From the NCBI RefSeq assembly GCF_016894445.1, contig NZ_CP056775.1, positions 1,738,001-1,802,000 on the forward strand: a stretch of DNA of 64,000 bases, written 5' to 3'. The notes beneath the pieces were generated by a model. The model had not been told where the DNA came from. It did not search any database and saw nothing but the letters and a program-made list of their open reading frames with translations. The position numbers were made by a program, and so were the translations under genes. The DNA is from Dyadobacter sandarakinus. GTDB taxonomy: Bacteria > Bacteroidota > Bacteroidia > Cytophagales > Spirosomataceae. Shown piece after piece: positions 55,013-63,925 of this stretch; positions within the stretch are counted from its first letter, which is position 1, and every line of letters begins with the position of its first letter.

Positions 55013-56557
55013 ATGCAAAAGCACATATATAGTAAAAGCATCCTGACACTGGTTTTAGGCGCAGCCTTGCTGTCCTCCTGCGACGACTTGGGGGATATTA
55101 ATCAGGACCCAAACCGTCCGACCAATGCGACCACCACCACCATTTTGCTCAATGCAGAAAAACAGGTGATCGACAACATCCGCAACGAAAACAGTTCATT
55201 ACGCGGCTCGCAGCTGTTCGCCCAGTATTACAGCCAGAATATTTACAGCGACCAGTCCCGCTACGATATTCCCCGCTCCTACTCGGACACCTATTGGAGC
55301 AATGCGTACAAGGCGCTCAACAACCTGAATGAGATCATTATTCTCAATGCAAACCCGGCCACGAAAGATGTGGCGGCGGCAGGTACAGCCGGAACGAATG
55401 CCAACCAGATCGCGATCGCACGCATTCTGAAAGCTTACACGTTCCAGAACCTGACCGACGTTTTCGGGAATATTCCGTATCAATCGTACGGAAACCCCGA
55501 TCCCGAGTTTCAGGCTTTGCAGCAGAATCCCGAGAACCTGAGCCCGGCTTATGCGAGCCAGCAGAAAATTTACCTCGACATCCTGAATGAACTCAAAGCA
55601 GCCGGCGACACGCTCAATAAGTACAAGGCAGCGACTACTTTCGGTAACTATGATGTGATTTACAAAGGCAAAAACGAGCTGTGGGCGAAATTCGCGAACT
55701 CACTCCGCCTGCGCGTCGCTACCCGAATCCGCAAGGCTGCACCCACCGAGTCGAATACGCATTTTGAAGATGCGCTGGCGAATGGTGTTTTCACTTCCAA
55801 TGCGGACAATGCCGTTTTCAGATACCAGTCGCTGGCGCCCAATGAAGCGCCTTTGTACCGCGCCACGGTGACGGCCAACCGCAAGGATTTCGCGGTTTCC
55901 CACGTGTTGGTTGATGTTTTGAAAGGACAAAGAGGAACGGTAAAAGTGCAGGACCCGCGTCTGGCGGTTTATGCAACCAAAAATGCAGCGGGTGAATATG
56001 CGGGTCAGCCTTACGGATTACCGGTTGCTGCCGCCGGCCTGCTGACTGCGACAGATGTAAGTCTGCCCGGGACCGCAGTGAATGCAGCCAATTACGGTGA
56101 AGTGCTGCAGGAATATGCAGAAGTAGCATTTCTGATTTCGGAATACAAAAACTGGGACCAGCAGGAGTATGTGAATGGGGTAACTGCATCGCTGCAAAAA
56201 TGGGCAGTTCCGCAGGCGGATATTACTACCTATGTAGCCGCATTGCCCAAAGCCGACAAAGCCAATGTGCTCAATCAAAAATGGCTGGCACTATACACCC
56301 AGGGCGACGAAGCCTGGGCCGAGGTACGCCGCACAGGTTATCCTGATTTCCTTGTGAAACCCGGAGAGATTGTTTGGAAAAGGACGGCCAACGGACAAAC
56401 GACTGATTACAAATTTGAGCCGCTGTTTGGCACCGGCGTCCCGCAGCGACTGTATTACCCGCCGAAAGAACAGAGCGTAAATCTTGCCAATTACCAGAAT
56501 GCGGTAAAGGCACAGGGCAACGACGATATTACCACACCGCTCTGGTGGAATAAATAA
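55013..56557 (+). CDS. SusD/RagB family nutrient-binding lipoprotein (pair 4)
   Basis: This 514-residue lipoprotein has a signal ending AALLSSC and the hallmark DINQDPNRPTNATT. The core is of SusD-like type 2 (ILKAYTFQNLTDVFGNIPYQSYG, WAKFANSLRLRVATRIRK, and a C-terminal PPKEQSVN and TTPLWWNK). It pairs with the SusC directly upstream, and a strong terminator follows. The ligand is unknown. Confidence 0.95.
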   Translation: MQKHIYSKSILTLVLGAALLSSCDDLGDINQDPNRPTNATTTTILLNAEKQVIDNIRNENSSLRGSQLFAQYYSQNIYSDQSRYDIPRSYSDTYWSNAYKALNNLNEIIILNANPATKDVAAAGTAGTNANQIAIARILKAYTFQNLTDVFGNIPYQSYGNPDPEFQALQQNPENLSPAYASQQKIYLDILNELKAAGDTLNKYKAATTFGNYDVIYKGKNELWAKFANSLRLRVATRIRKAAPTESNTHFEDALANGVFTSNADNAVFRYQSLAPNEAPLYRATVTANRKDFAVSHVLVDVLKGQRGTVKVQDPRLAVYATKNAAGEYAGQPYGLPVAAAGLLTATDVSLPGTAVNAANYGEVLQEYAEVAFLISEYKNWDQQEYVNGVTASLQKWAVPQADITTYVAALPKADKANVLNQKWLALYTQGDEAWAEVRRTGYPDFLVKPGEIVWKRTANGQTTDYKFEPLFGTGVPQRLYYPPKEQSVNLANYQNAVKAQGNDDITTPLWWNK

Positions 56558-56576
56558 AGGATTAACCATTATTTTG

Positions 56577-56609
56577 AAAGCGCGGCTCCGGACGGAGTCG
56601 CGCTTTTTT
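56577..56609 (+). terminator. Rho-independent terminator of susCD pair 4
   Basis: An 11-bp stem (56580-56590 with 56593-56603, one G-U pair) with a 2-nt loop is followed by six T. It begins 20 nt after the SusD stop. Confidence 0.88.
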
Positions 56610-56771
56610 GCTTTGTACGTACAACCTTTCTACTGCATAGCCAAGGCCACGGCATGTGCCTCCTTGCTGATGAATTAAGCCCCCGGTAAAATCATTTAAA
56701 ATCTATTTTTAATTATATATAAAATTAATTTATATATTATTTTCACTTCCATCACGAAACGAACTGATGTT

Positions 56772-57917
56772 ATGAAAGCAGTAAAACTTCAACTCAAATT
56801 GGTACCCGTCCTTCTGACGTTACTGGTCATCTTGCTTGTGGTGGTCATCTTTATGTTCAGGCAGGTTCCCGGGAATGAAATTGTGATCCAGGGTGATATG
56901 CAGCGTAAGAACTCCTACCTGGAAGGCAAAAAGGTATATTTCGGTCGTCAGGAAACAAAGGAATTCCTGGACTCTGCCATTGTCAGGGATGGAAAGTTCC
57001 GCCTTACGGTAAAAACCGGTGCAGACTTTGTGCCTTTTGAGGCCACGCTCCTGTATGCAACCGGCAATCCCGCTTATCCTTACTGGATGCTTGGATTCAA
57101 GAATCCGTACCGGAGCAAGACCTTTATGAGTAATTTTTATGCCGACAAAGGAACCATGGACCTGGTAGTAGATACCTCGTCCTCATACCGGAAAAAGGAA
57201 GTGATTGCTTTTCGCATTCTCAACATTAACAAGCAAACCGAAGCTGCATTCAGGATGCTTGCCTTTCAACCTGCCGGTGGGGCCGGGAAAGATGCGGCAA
57301 CTTCCAATGCGAAAATCATCGGCATGTTCCCGTCGTCCATGTACCTTCTTAAGCAGCTCGACTGGCAGAAAAAAAGTCTTGGCGATGCAGAGGTCAGTAC
57401 CTTGCTGTCAGAGTTTGACAAGTCCGTGCATCAAACCCCGTTGTACCGGCGGCTCGTGAAGCATGTAAGTTTTCAGAACAAAACCGGCAATGCATTCCCG
57501 TCAGAGATAACATGCTTCACGCCTGACCTCAGGCCTGCCACGAAGCTGCTGGATCATGAAAAGTACAACCTGGTGGTTTTTTGGGCGAGCTGGTGCGCGC
57601 CGTGCCGGCATGAAATCCCGCAGCTTCGCCAGTTGTTTTCAGCACACGCAGACAAGGTCAATATCGTAAGTGTGTCCATTGACACGAAAGAGCATGCATG
57701 GAAGCGCGCGATGGAGCAGGAACAAATGCCGTGGCAGCAAATGCTGCTGCGCCGCGACAATTCCTTTGTCAAGTTCGACAAGACTTACGGGCTCAATACC
57801 ATTCCGCTCTGGCTGCTTTTCGACAAGGACGGCACGTTTATGGCCAGCCATACCGGACTGGAACAGGGAGAAGCTGCCGTAAATGCAAAGGTAGCCAGCC
57901 TGATCACCACACAGTAG
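56772..57917 (+). CDS. Membrane-anchored TlpA-like thiol-disulfide oxidoreductase
   Basis: This 381-residue protein has an uncleaved-looking N-terminal membrane helix (about 10-28, VPVLLTLLVILLVVVIFMF) and a DUF4369-like beta domain (about 35-230; IQGDMQRKNSYLEGKKVYFG). The C-terminal TlpA/AhpC-type thioredoxin domain (about 245-381) has WASWCAPCRHEIPQL as the redox CAPC site and cis-Pro in NTIPLWLLFDKDG. It would reduce or exchange disulfides in the periplasm, a common role in Bacteroidota. It is monocistronic and follows an AT-rich upstream region. Confidence 0.92.
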   Translation: MKAVKLQLKLVPVLLTLLVILLVVVIFMFRQVPGNEIVIQGDMQRKNSYLEGKKVYFGRQETKEFLDSAIVRDGKFRLTVKTGADFVPFEATLLYATGNPAYPYWMLGFKNPYRSKTFMSNFYADKGTMDLVVDTSSSYRKKEVIAFRILNINKQTEAAFRMLAFQPAGGAGKDAATSNAKIIGMFPSSMYLLKQLDWQKKSLGDAEVSTLLSEFDKSVHQTPLYRRLVKHVSFQNKTGNAFPSEITCFTPDLRPATKLLDHEKYNLVVFWASWCAPCRHEIPQLRQLFSAHADKVNIVSVSIDTKEHAWKRAMEQEQMPWQQMLLRRDNSFVKFDKTYGLNTIPLWLLFDKDGTFMASHTGLEQGEAAVNAKVASLITTQ

Positions 57918-58046
57918 CGTAATGAGAATTTCAATCTGAGAGTGCCTGATTGTGTCCTGGATCATCCGCATGAAAGTGAAGCTTTTCGATTTTAGACGCA
58001 GACTTTGTAAATAGCATTTTTATTTTCTCCGTAAAACAAGAAAAGA

Positions 58047-58412
58047 ATGCTAAACAATGCCACATCGCTGCGCCCGTTTATCGGCTCAAAGGATTTCCTG
58101 GTTTCCAGTAGTTTTTATAAAGATCTCGGGTTTGAAGAAGTGACACTCGGTCCGGGCTTTTCCTTGTTCAGGACCGGGAAACTGGCTTTTTACTTGCAGG
58201 ACTATTATGCCCGGGAGTGGATCGAGAATACGATGGTATTTCTCGAAGTTGACGATGTGGAGCAATTCTGGAAGTACCTCGAAGGTCTCGATCTGCCCGC
58301 TCGGTACGAAGGTGTGAAGCTTACTCCCATTCGCAAAGAACAATGGGGAAGTGAATGCTTCGTACACGATCCGGCCGGTGTACTGTGGCACTTCGGTGCA
58401 TTTGCTAAGTAG
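58047..58412 (+). CDS. VOC/glyoxalase-bleomycin resistance family protein
   Basis: This 121-residue protein has the paired beta-alpha-beta modules of the vicinal oxygen chelate fold. It starts FIGSKDFLVSSSFYKDLGFE, has SLFRTGKLAFYLQDYY and VFLEVDDVEQFWKYLEGL, and ends SECFVHDPAGVLWHFGAF. Its metal ligands are not obvious, so it may be a non-catalytic or drug-binding member. The start ATG 58047 matches the domain. It is convergent with the small secreted protein gene that ends 14 nt later. Confidence 0.88.
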   Translation: MLNNATSLRPFIGSKDFLVSSSFYKDLGFEEVTLGPGFSLFRTGKLAFYLQDYYAREWIENTMVFLEVDDVEQFWKYLEGLDLPARYEGVKLTPIRKEQWGSECFVHDPAGVLWHFGAFAK

Positions 58413-58425
58413 GACGGGGCAAAGT

Positions 58426-58833
58426 TCAGTTCAGCTGAGAACCGTATTTCCTGGCTTTTCTTTTCGACCATACCATCGGGCTGTCAAGGTCTGAGCTGAA
58501 CCGCACCTGGTAATGCGTGCCTGTCAGGTGCCGCTCGTACCTGACAAAATCCTTTTTCGGCATCACCCTGAACACATCACCCTTGTACACCCTGTACAGG
58601 TGGCCCGTGCGTCCGCGGAAGCCCCATACTTCCTTTTCGGGGACCTTTCTTTTCTTCCCGTTGGTATAAACAACTTTCAGATTTCTGCTCAGCGGATGGG
58701 ATGCGATCCGCTTGATCACACCGATGGAGTCCTTGGTGACGGCGTGCTGGCTGTCATACATCAGTGCCGCCTGCTGGCCGAAACTATGTGAGCAGTATAC
58801 AAATACAATAATGATGGTCAGGATAAATTTCAT
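58426..58833 (-). CDS. Small secreted basic protein of unknown function
   Basis: This 135-residue protein has a Sec signal peptide (FILTIIIVFVYCSHSFGQ). The mature part is very basic (NLKVVYTNGKKRKVPEKEVWGFRGRTGHLYRVYKGD, split as two stretches, and WSKRKARKYGS at the end). Such proteins are frequent in Cytophagales but I recognise no domain. The basic surface could bind polyanions such as nucleic acid or lipopolysaccharide, which is speculation. It is convergent with the VOC gene. Confidence 0.72.
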   Translation of the reverse strand: MKFILTIIIVFVYCSHSFGQQAALMYDSQHAVTKDSIGVIKRIASHPLSRNLKVVYTNGKKRKVPEKEVWGFRGRTGHLYRVYKGDVFRVMPKKDFVRYERHLTGTHYQVRFSSDLDSPMVWSKRKARKYGSQLN

Positions 58834-59065
58834 GACAGGAAGTATTTAGAAAGCCTACTCAAGATACCTGGATTCTGTTTTTTTTCAAACTAAAAAAGGG
58901 AGCTGCTACAAAATGGCGGTGCATGAAGCATTCTGGTTCAATGCTTTAAAAACAATCATTAAAATGAGATTAAAAGCGAATTAAAATATTTTTCAACCCT
59001 TTAATCCACCGTGCGGACAAGTGCGTATATCATTCCAATCAATACTCACTTTACTCCAATCATGA

Positions 59066-60667
59066 ATGAAATGTTTTAAACATTACGTGGCAAAAGCAGG
59101 ACTGGCGATGGCAATCGGCACTTCCGCATTGATGTACTCCTGCGACGACCACCGCGTCGCTCCCACTGAACAAACCCTGCCCGACCGCATCTTTTTCGCG
59201 CTTTCGGATAATAATCAGCTTCATGAAATCAATGTCCGGAACACGGCTTCGCCCCTGCGGTCGTTCGCCATCACGGGACTGGAAAGCGGCGACGTGCTTT
59301 CGGGCATTGATTTCAGGCCAGCTACCGGGCAGCTTTATGCGATCAGCGCACAGAGTAATTTGTATCAGGTAAATATCAAATCGGGTGATCAGCAGGGTAA
59401 GGCCACACGCATCGGCACAGCACCTATTGCTACTACCCTCTCAGGAACCCACATCGGATTCGATTTCAATCCGACCGTCGACCGGATCCGCGTGGTGACC
59501 AATACAGCCCAGAACCTCAGGCTGCATCCCGAAACCGGAGCCGTAGTTCCCGGGGATGCACCCCTGAACGGACCCGCAAGCCCGCAGGTGGGGGCCGTCG
59601 CCTATACCAACAGCCGCGCGGGCGTTACGGCTGCTCCGGCTGGTGCAGGTACCACGCTTTACGACATTGACGCCACTTCGGACATGCTTTACATCCAGAA
59701 CCCGCCTAACCCGGGTGCGCTCGTTGCGGTAGGCGCATTGGGACTGGACATCCAGGAAGTTGGTGGCTTTGATATTTCGCCGGACGTCAATGCAGCGGAC
59801 GTTTACCCGATTGCATCCGTAAAGTTTGAAAATAAGTGGGAACTCGACCTGGTTGACCTCAGCTCGGGCAGGCTTCAGAAACTGGGGAATTTGCCGGCCG
59901 GAGTGAACATCATCGGCATTGCCATTCCTTCACTGCCGGTGGCATATTCGCTGGACGTATCCAACAGCATCCGCATTTTTGATCCGGCATCGGGAACAGC
60001 ATACGGCACCAAGGCTGTGAGCGGATTGCCGGCTGGCGTGATGCTGCACGGCATTGATATCCGTCCGGCCAACGGACGGCTGCATGCGCTGGGAAGCGAC
60101 AGCAAAATTTACGGCATCGACCTGGGGTCGGGTGCAGCAGCGGAACTTGCCAGCCTGAAACTTGCCGATAATACGCCGGTCACCATCAGCGGGGCTACTT
60201 TCGGCGTCGACTTCAACCCTGCGGCCGACCGGCTGAGGGTTGTCAGCAACACCGGCCAAAATCTGCGCATCAACGTTACCGACGGAGTTACGACCGTAGA
60301 TGGTCCGCTTAAAATCGGCAGCATGACGGGCGCGACACCATTTGCGACGGCTGTGGCATATACCAACAGCTACCCGGGCGTTGTGGCAGCCAATACCACG
60401 CTGTTTGACATCGACAGTCAGTCCAATACCCTGTACAAGCAAAGCCCGCCGAACGACGGGATCCTGATTGAGCCCAGGACACTGGGCGCAGATGCGGATG
60501 CAAATATCGGGTTTGACATCGGCAATGTTTCAGGCATCGGATACGGCATTTTCACCGTCGGCGGTACAACCAGCTTTTACTCGGTAGACCTTGCTACCGG
60601 CGCCATGCAGGTCAAATATCCGTTCAGCGCTCCTTCCAGAGGACTCGCACTCGGATTTGGTTTATAA
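59066..60667 (+). CDS. Lipoprotein with two DUF4394 domains
   Basis: This 533-residue lipoprotein (signal ending SALMYSC) contains two DUF4394 domains, about residues 38-285 and 290-533. Each has the same series of motifs: LSGIDFRPATGQLYAIS / LHGIDIRPANGRLHALG, GFDFNPTVDRIRVVTNT / GVDFNPAADRLRVVSNT, and TTLYDIDATSDMLYIQ / TTLFDIDSQSNTLYKQ. The repeats form beta-propeller-like structures and likely arose by internal duplication. Function is unknown. It is monocistronic with a terminator. ATG 59066 starts the signal peptide; ATG 59062 is out of frame. Confidence 0.9.
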   Translation: MKCFKHYVAKAGLAMAIGTSALMYSCDDHRVAPTEQTLPDRIFFALSDNNQLHEINVRNTASPLRSFAITGLESGDVLSGIDFRPATGQLYAISAQSNLYQVNIKSGDQQGKATRIGTAPIATTLSGTHIGFDFNPTVDRIRVVTNTAQNLRLHPETGAVVPGDAPLNGPASPQVGAVAYTNSRAGVTAAPAGAGTTLYDIDATSDMLYIQNPPNPGALVAVGALGLDIQEVGGFDISPDVNAADVYPIASVKFENKWELDLVDLSSGRLQKLGNLPAGVNIIGIAIPSLPVAYSLDVSNSIRIFDPASGTAYGTKAVSGLPAGVMLHGIDIRPANGRLHALGSDSKIYGIDLGSGAAAELASLKLADNTPVTISGATFGVDFNPAADRLRVVSNTGQNLRINVTDGVTTVDGPLKIGSMTGATPFATAVAYTNSYPGVVAANTTLFDIDSQSNTLYKQSPPNDGILIEPRTLGADADANIGFDIGNVSGIGYGIFTVGGTTSFYSVDLATGAMQVKYPFSAPSRGLALGFGL

Positions 60668-60710
60668 AACAAAAAAAGAGCTGGCTGCTGCCTGGCCAAT
60701 AATTTCTTTA

Positions 60711-60743
60711 GCCGTCGTAAACACGTTTTACGACGGCTTTTTT
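60711..60743 (+). terminator. Rho-independent terminator of the DUF4394 gene
   Basis: An 11-bp perfect stem (60711-60721 with 60727-60737) and 5-nt loop are followed by six T. Its T run overlaps the stop region of the convergent AraC gene. Confidence 0.88.
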
Positions 60744-61620
60744 ATTGTGTAACAACCGGCGCGATCATCATCCGGTATGCTTTTGGCGACATTTTATGCA
60801 CTTTCTTAAAGCAGCGGTTAAAGTAGGATATGTTCGTGTAGCCGCATTCCAGCGCAATCTGCGTGACAGGCAGGTCCGACTGCTGTAACAACTTGCAGGC
60901 AAATGCGATGCGTACTTCATTCAGGAAATCGGAAAAAGTACGGTGGGTTAGTGATTTGAAAAAACGGCAGAAAGAATGAAGCTGCAGACCCGCCACGGAT
61001 GCTGCCTGCTGCAAGGTAATATCGTCCTTGAAATTCTGCTGGATGTACTGCATGAGCTTGTGCACGCGTCCCTGCGCCTGGCCTTTGTATACGGACAAAA
61101 GGTTGGGCACATTCAGCCACACCAGTTCATCGGGATCCAGCAGGCAGTTGAGGATCTGGGTAAATGAAGCCAGTAGGGCAATGTTTTTTTGCTCCGGCAT
61201 TTGCTGCAGAATATCCGTGATCTGCTGCTTTTTGGCACCGCAGATGCTGATCCCCCGTTCCGAATCCTTAAAGAAAAGACGCAGCTCCTGTGTGTCGATC
61301 AGGGCGCCGAGGCTCTCGCTGACGGCCTCAGGATTAATGTAAAGCGCGACCGACACCGCCTCGGTTCCCCTGTAATCCGCATCCGCCTTGCTGTACCAGA
61401 CGTGCGGCACATTGGGCCCTACAAAGGTCAGGTCACCTTCCTCAAACTGCTCTATGGAATCCCCGATAATGCGCGTACCAGAGCCTGACAGCACATACAC
61501 CAGCTGACATTCATTATGAAAGTGAAAGTCCGTTGAAAAATTCGGCCGCTCGATCCGCTTGACAACAAAGGGTTTCCGGGCCTGCGCAAAATCGGGCAAA
61601 AGGGCATACGTCGCTTTCAT
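60742..61620 (-). CDS. AraC family transcriptional regulator with cupin sensor domain
   Basis: This 292-residue regulator has an N-terminal cupin-type sugar-binding domain (about 20-150; DFHFHNECQLVYVLSGSGTRII, FEEGDLTFVGPNVPHVWY) and a C-terminal AraC double HTH (about 185-285; DDITLQQAASVAGLQLHSFCRFFK and VTQIALECGYTNISYFNRCFKK). It is divergent from the fuconate dehydratase operon and probably responds to L-fucose or a breakdown product, which is inferred from position. A TATATTTG box lies 23 nt before its ATG. Confidence 0.94.
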   Translation of the reverse strand: MKATYALLPDFAQARKPFVVKRIERPNFSTDFHFHNECQLVYVLSGSGTRIIGDSIEQFEEGDLTFVGPNVPHVWYSKADADYRGTEAVSVALYINPEAVSESLGALIDTQELRLFFKDSERGISICGAKKQQITDILQQMPEQKNIALLASFTQILNCLLDPDELVWLNVPNLLSVYKGQAQGRVHKLMQYIQQNFKDDITLQQAASVAGLQLHSFCRFFKSLTHRTFSDFLNEVRIAFACKLLQQSDLPVTQIALECGYTNISYFNRCFKKVHKMSPKAYRMMIAPVVTQ

Positions 61621-61642
61621 ATCTTGAAAATTCAGATTAATG

Positions 61643-61650
61643 CAAATATA
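61643..61650 (-). promoter_or_regulatory. Putative -7 box (TATATTTG) of the AraC gene
   Basis: Exact TAnnTTTG match on the minus strand, 23 nt before the start codon. A TTG is not at the ideal spacing. Confidence 0.4.
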
Positions 61651-61698
61651 GTACTATAAAATATCAACCCGCCATCAACTTACTGGATTAAGCGACAA

Positions 61699-61706
61699 TA
61701 AATTTG
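61699..61706 (+). promoter_or_regulatory. Putative -7 box (TAAATTTG) of the fuconate dehydratase operon
   Basis: Exact TAnnTTTG match on the plus strand, giving a leader of about 185 nt. It lies 49 nt from the divergent AraC box, so one AraC protein could contact both. Confidence 0.4.
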
Positions 61707-61896
61707 TACAATATCATTAACAAAAATGGCAGCGTAAGTAAAGGATTGATTTACAGGAAGTGGCGGAAAGCAGCGGAATCACTATTTATACTGCAAAAAC
61801 ACACATTATAATTCCATTAAAACAAGGCAGACCTCTGAACTGCATCGACCCGGGAGCAAGCATTTACACTGATAGCATATTGACATTTATTACCGG

Positions 61897-63123
61897 ATGC
61901 ACATTAAATCGATCACTATAAAGGACAAAAGGTTTGACCTTTCCGACGGCGCAGGTTCGGACGCTACGCACACGACACCGCAATATGCCTATGCGGTTTG
62001 CTGCCTCCACACGGATACCGCGGTTACCGGCGTAGGGCTGGCTTTTACGCTGGGAGCAGGCAATGACCTCGTGTGCAGGGCCATAGAATACCTGGCTGCT
62101 CCCCTCGCCGGCCGGGAAATCGAGGAACTGATGAGCGATTTCGGAGCGGTATACCGCAAAATGGTGGATTCTCCTTCGTTCCGCTGGCTTGGTCCGCACA
62201 AAGGGGTGGTGCATCTCGCCCTGGCTGCGGTGGTGAATGCCTGCTATGATCTCTGGGCCAAATCCCGGCAGGTGCCGCTCTGGCAATTACTGCTCGACCT
62301 TACACCCGGACAGCTGGTCGCCACCCTTGACCTCAGCTACATGGAAGACGTGCTCACCCGGGAGCAGGCTGTTGATATTTTGGAAGAACATCGACCTACA
62401 AGGCAGTCGAGAGAGCAGGTATTGGCTACGGGATATAAAGGATACGATACATCGGTAGGCTGGTTTAATTTTTCCGATGAAAAAATAGTCTCCGGCACCA
62501 AAAAAGCGATGGACGGAGGATTCACCGCATTGAAGCTCAAAGTAGGCTCCGACGATCCCTCCCGTGACATCCGTCGCGCGAGGCTGATCCGGGAGACGGC
62601 CGGCAGCGAAGCCACGATCATGGTGGATGCCAACCAGAAATGGAATGTACCCGAGGCGCTGGACATCTGCCGGAAGTTGGGTGAGATCAACCCTTTCTGG
62701 ATCGAAGAACCGACGCACCCCGATGATGTGATCGGCCACCAGACGATTGCCAGAAGCATTGCGCCCCTGAAAGTCGCCACCGGGGAACACATTCCCAACA
62801 AGGTGATTTTCAAGAATTTTTTCCAGGCTAAGGCACTGGACTTTTGTCAGGTAGATGCCGTGCGTGTCGGTGGTATCTCCGAATTTCTGACGATCAGCCT
62901 GCTGTCGCGGAAAATGGGCATTCCGGTGGTGCCGCACGTGGGCGATATGGGTCAGATCCACCAGCACCTGGTACTGTTCAACCACATCGGGATGGGCCAC
63001 GAGCATTTATTCCTCGAACACATACCGCATCTGAAACAATACTTTGTACATCCTGCGGAAGTTAGCGGCGCCTATTACCAGGTACCTCAGGAGCCCGGAA
63101 GCAGCAGCGATTTAAAGGAATAG
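61897..63123 (+). CDS. fucD: L-fuconate dehydratase (enolase superfamily)
   Basis: This 408-residue cytoplasmic enzyme dehydrates L-fuconate to 2-keto-3-deoxy-L-fuconate. The mandelate racemase/muconate lactonising fold is complete. It has FucD-specific VGWFNFSDEKI (about 185), catalytic Lys in ALKLKVG, metal ligands in MVDANQKWN (Asp), WIEEPTHPDD (Glu) and VATGEHIPN (Glu), and the active-site His in VPHVGDMGQIHQHL. The family assignment is strong. Fuconate rather than another acid sugar is inferred from motif and from neighbours (SDR and mutarotase). It is the first gene of an operon that continues beyond the window. Confidence 0.92.
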   Translation: MHIKSITIKDKRFDLSDGAGSDATHTTPQYAYAVCCLHTDTAVTGVGLAFTLGAGNDLVCRAIEYLAAPLAGREIEELMSDFGAVYRKMVDSPSFRWLGPHKGVVHLALAAVVNACYDLWAKSRQVPLWQLLLDLTPGQLVATLDLSYMEDVLTREQAVDILEEHRPTRQSREQVLATGYKGYDTSVGWFNFSDEKIVSGTKKAMDGGFTALKLKVGSDDPSRDIRRARLIRETAGSEATIMVDANQKWNVPEALDICRKLGEINPFWIEEPTHPDDVIGHQTIARSIAPLKVATGEHIPNKVIFKNFFQAKALDFCQVDAVRVGGISEFLTISLLSRKMGIPVVPHVGDMGQIHQHLVLFNHIGMGHEHLFLEHIPHLKQYFVHPAEVSGAYYQVPQEPGSSSDLKE

Positions 63124-63151
63124 CGCATTATCTGAATACTGTTTTAAAAAT

Positions 63152-63919
63152 ATGAGTGCACTGGCAGATAAAGTCATTTTCCTCACCGGCGGTGCGGCAG
63201 GCATCGGAAAAGCATGTGCCCTCGCCTACCTGCGGGCCGGTGCGAAGGTGGCTGTGATGGATAAGGATGAAGATGCATTAAAAGACCTGGAAAATGAAAT
63301 ATCCCGGCAGTTGTTGTGTGCCATTTCAGGGAGTGTCACATCCGGAGAAGAGGTAAAAGCCGCACTGGAAAAGACCGTGGCCACTTTTGGCAAAATAGAT
63401 GTCATCCATAACAATGCAGGCATCGCAAACCCGTCCAAACCGCTCGATCAGACTACGGATGAAGAGTGGGACAACCTTTTCGATATCAACCTGAAAAGTG
63501 TGTTACGGACCACCCGCTACGGGATCGGACATTTGAAAAAAACAAAAGGCTGCATACTGAATACCAGCAGTATGGTGGGCGGGATCGGTCAGGAAAACCA
63601 TGCGGCCTATGTAGCCACAAAAGGCGGCATGAGCGCACTGACCAAAGCGATGGCGCTGGATTATGCACCGTTCGGGGTACGCGTCAATGCCGTTTGCCCG
63701 GCCGGAGTATGGACACCCATGTTACGGAAATGGTCGGCAGAGCAGCCCGACAGGGCGGGAATTGAGCAGTACCTCGACAACATTCATGCACTGGGATACT
63801 GTCCCGAAGGCGACGTAATCGCTGATGTAGCGGTATTCCTCATCTCGGATGCCGCACGGTTTGTAACCGGGTGTGTAATGCCTGTGAGCGGCGGGGCTGA
63901 ATTGGGCTATAAAAAATAA
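63152..63919 (+). CDS. SDR oxidoreductase, probable 2-keto-3-deoxy-L-fuconate dehydrogenase
   Basis: This 255-residue short-chain dehydrogenase has TGGAAGIG (cofactor), NNAG, the catalytic Ser in NTSSMVGG and YVATKGG (active-site Tyr/Lys). Asp after strand beta-2 (VMDKDED) suggests NAD specificity. In fucose pathways an SDR like this oxidises 2-keto-3-deoxy-L-fuconate (or L-fucose itself). Its position 28 nt after the dehydratase supports that. It is followed 6 nt later by the mutarotase-like gene. Confidence 0.9.
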   Translation: MSALADKVIFLTGGAAGIGKACALAYLRAGAKVAVMDKDEDALKDLENEISRQLLCAISGSVTSGEEVKAALEKTVATFGKIDVIHNNAGIANPSKPLDQTTDEEWDNLFDINLKSVLRTTRYGIGHLKKTKGCILNTSSMVGGIGQENHAAYVATKGGMSALTKAMALDYAPFGVRVNAVCPAGVWTPMLRKWSAEQPDRAGIEQYLDNIHALGYCPEGDVIADVAVFLISDAARFVTGCVMPVSGGAELGYKK

Positions 63920-63925
63920 AGCGGA

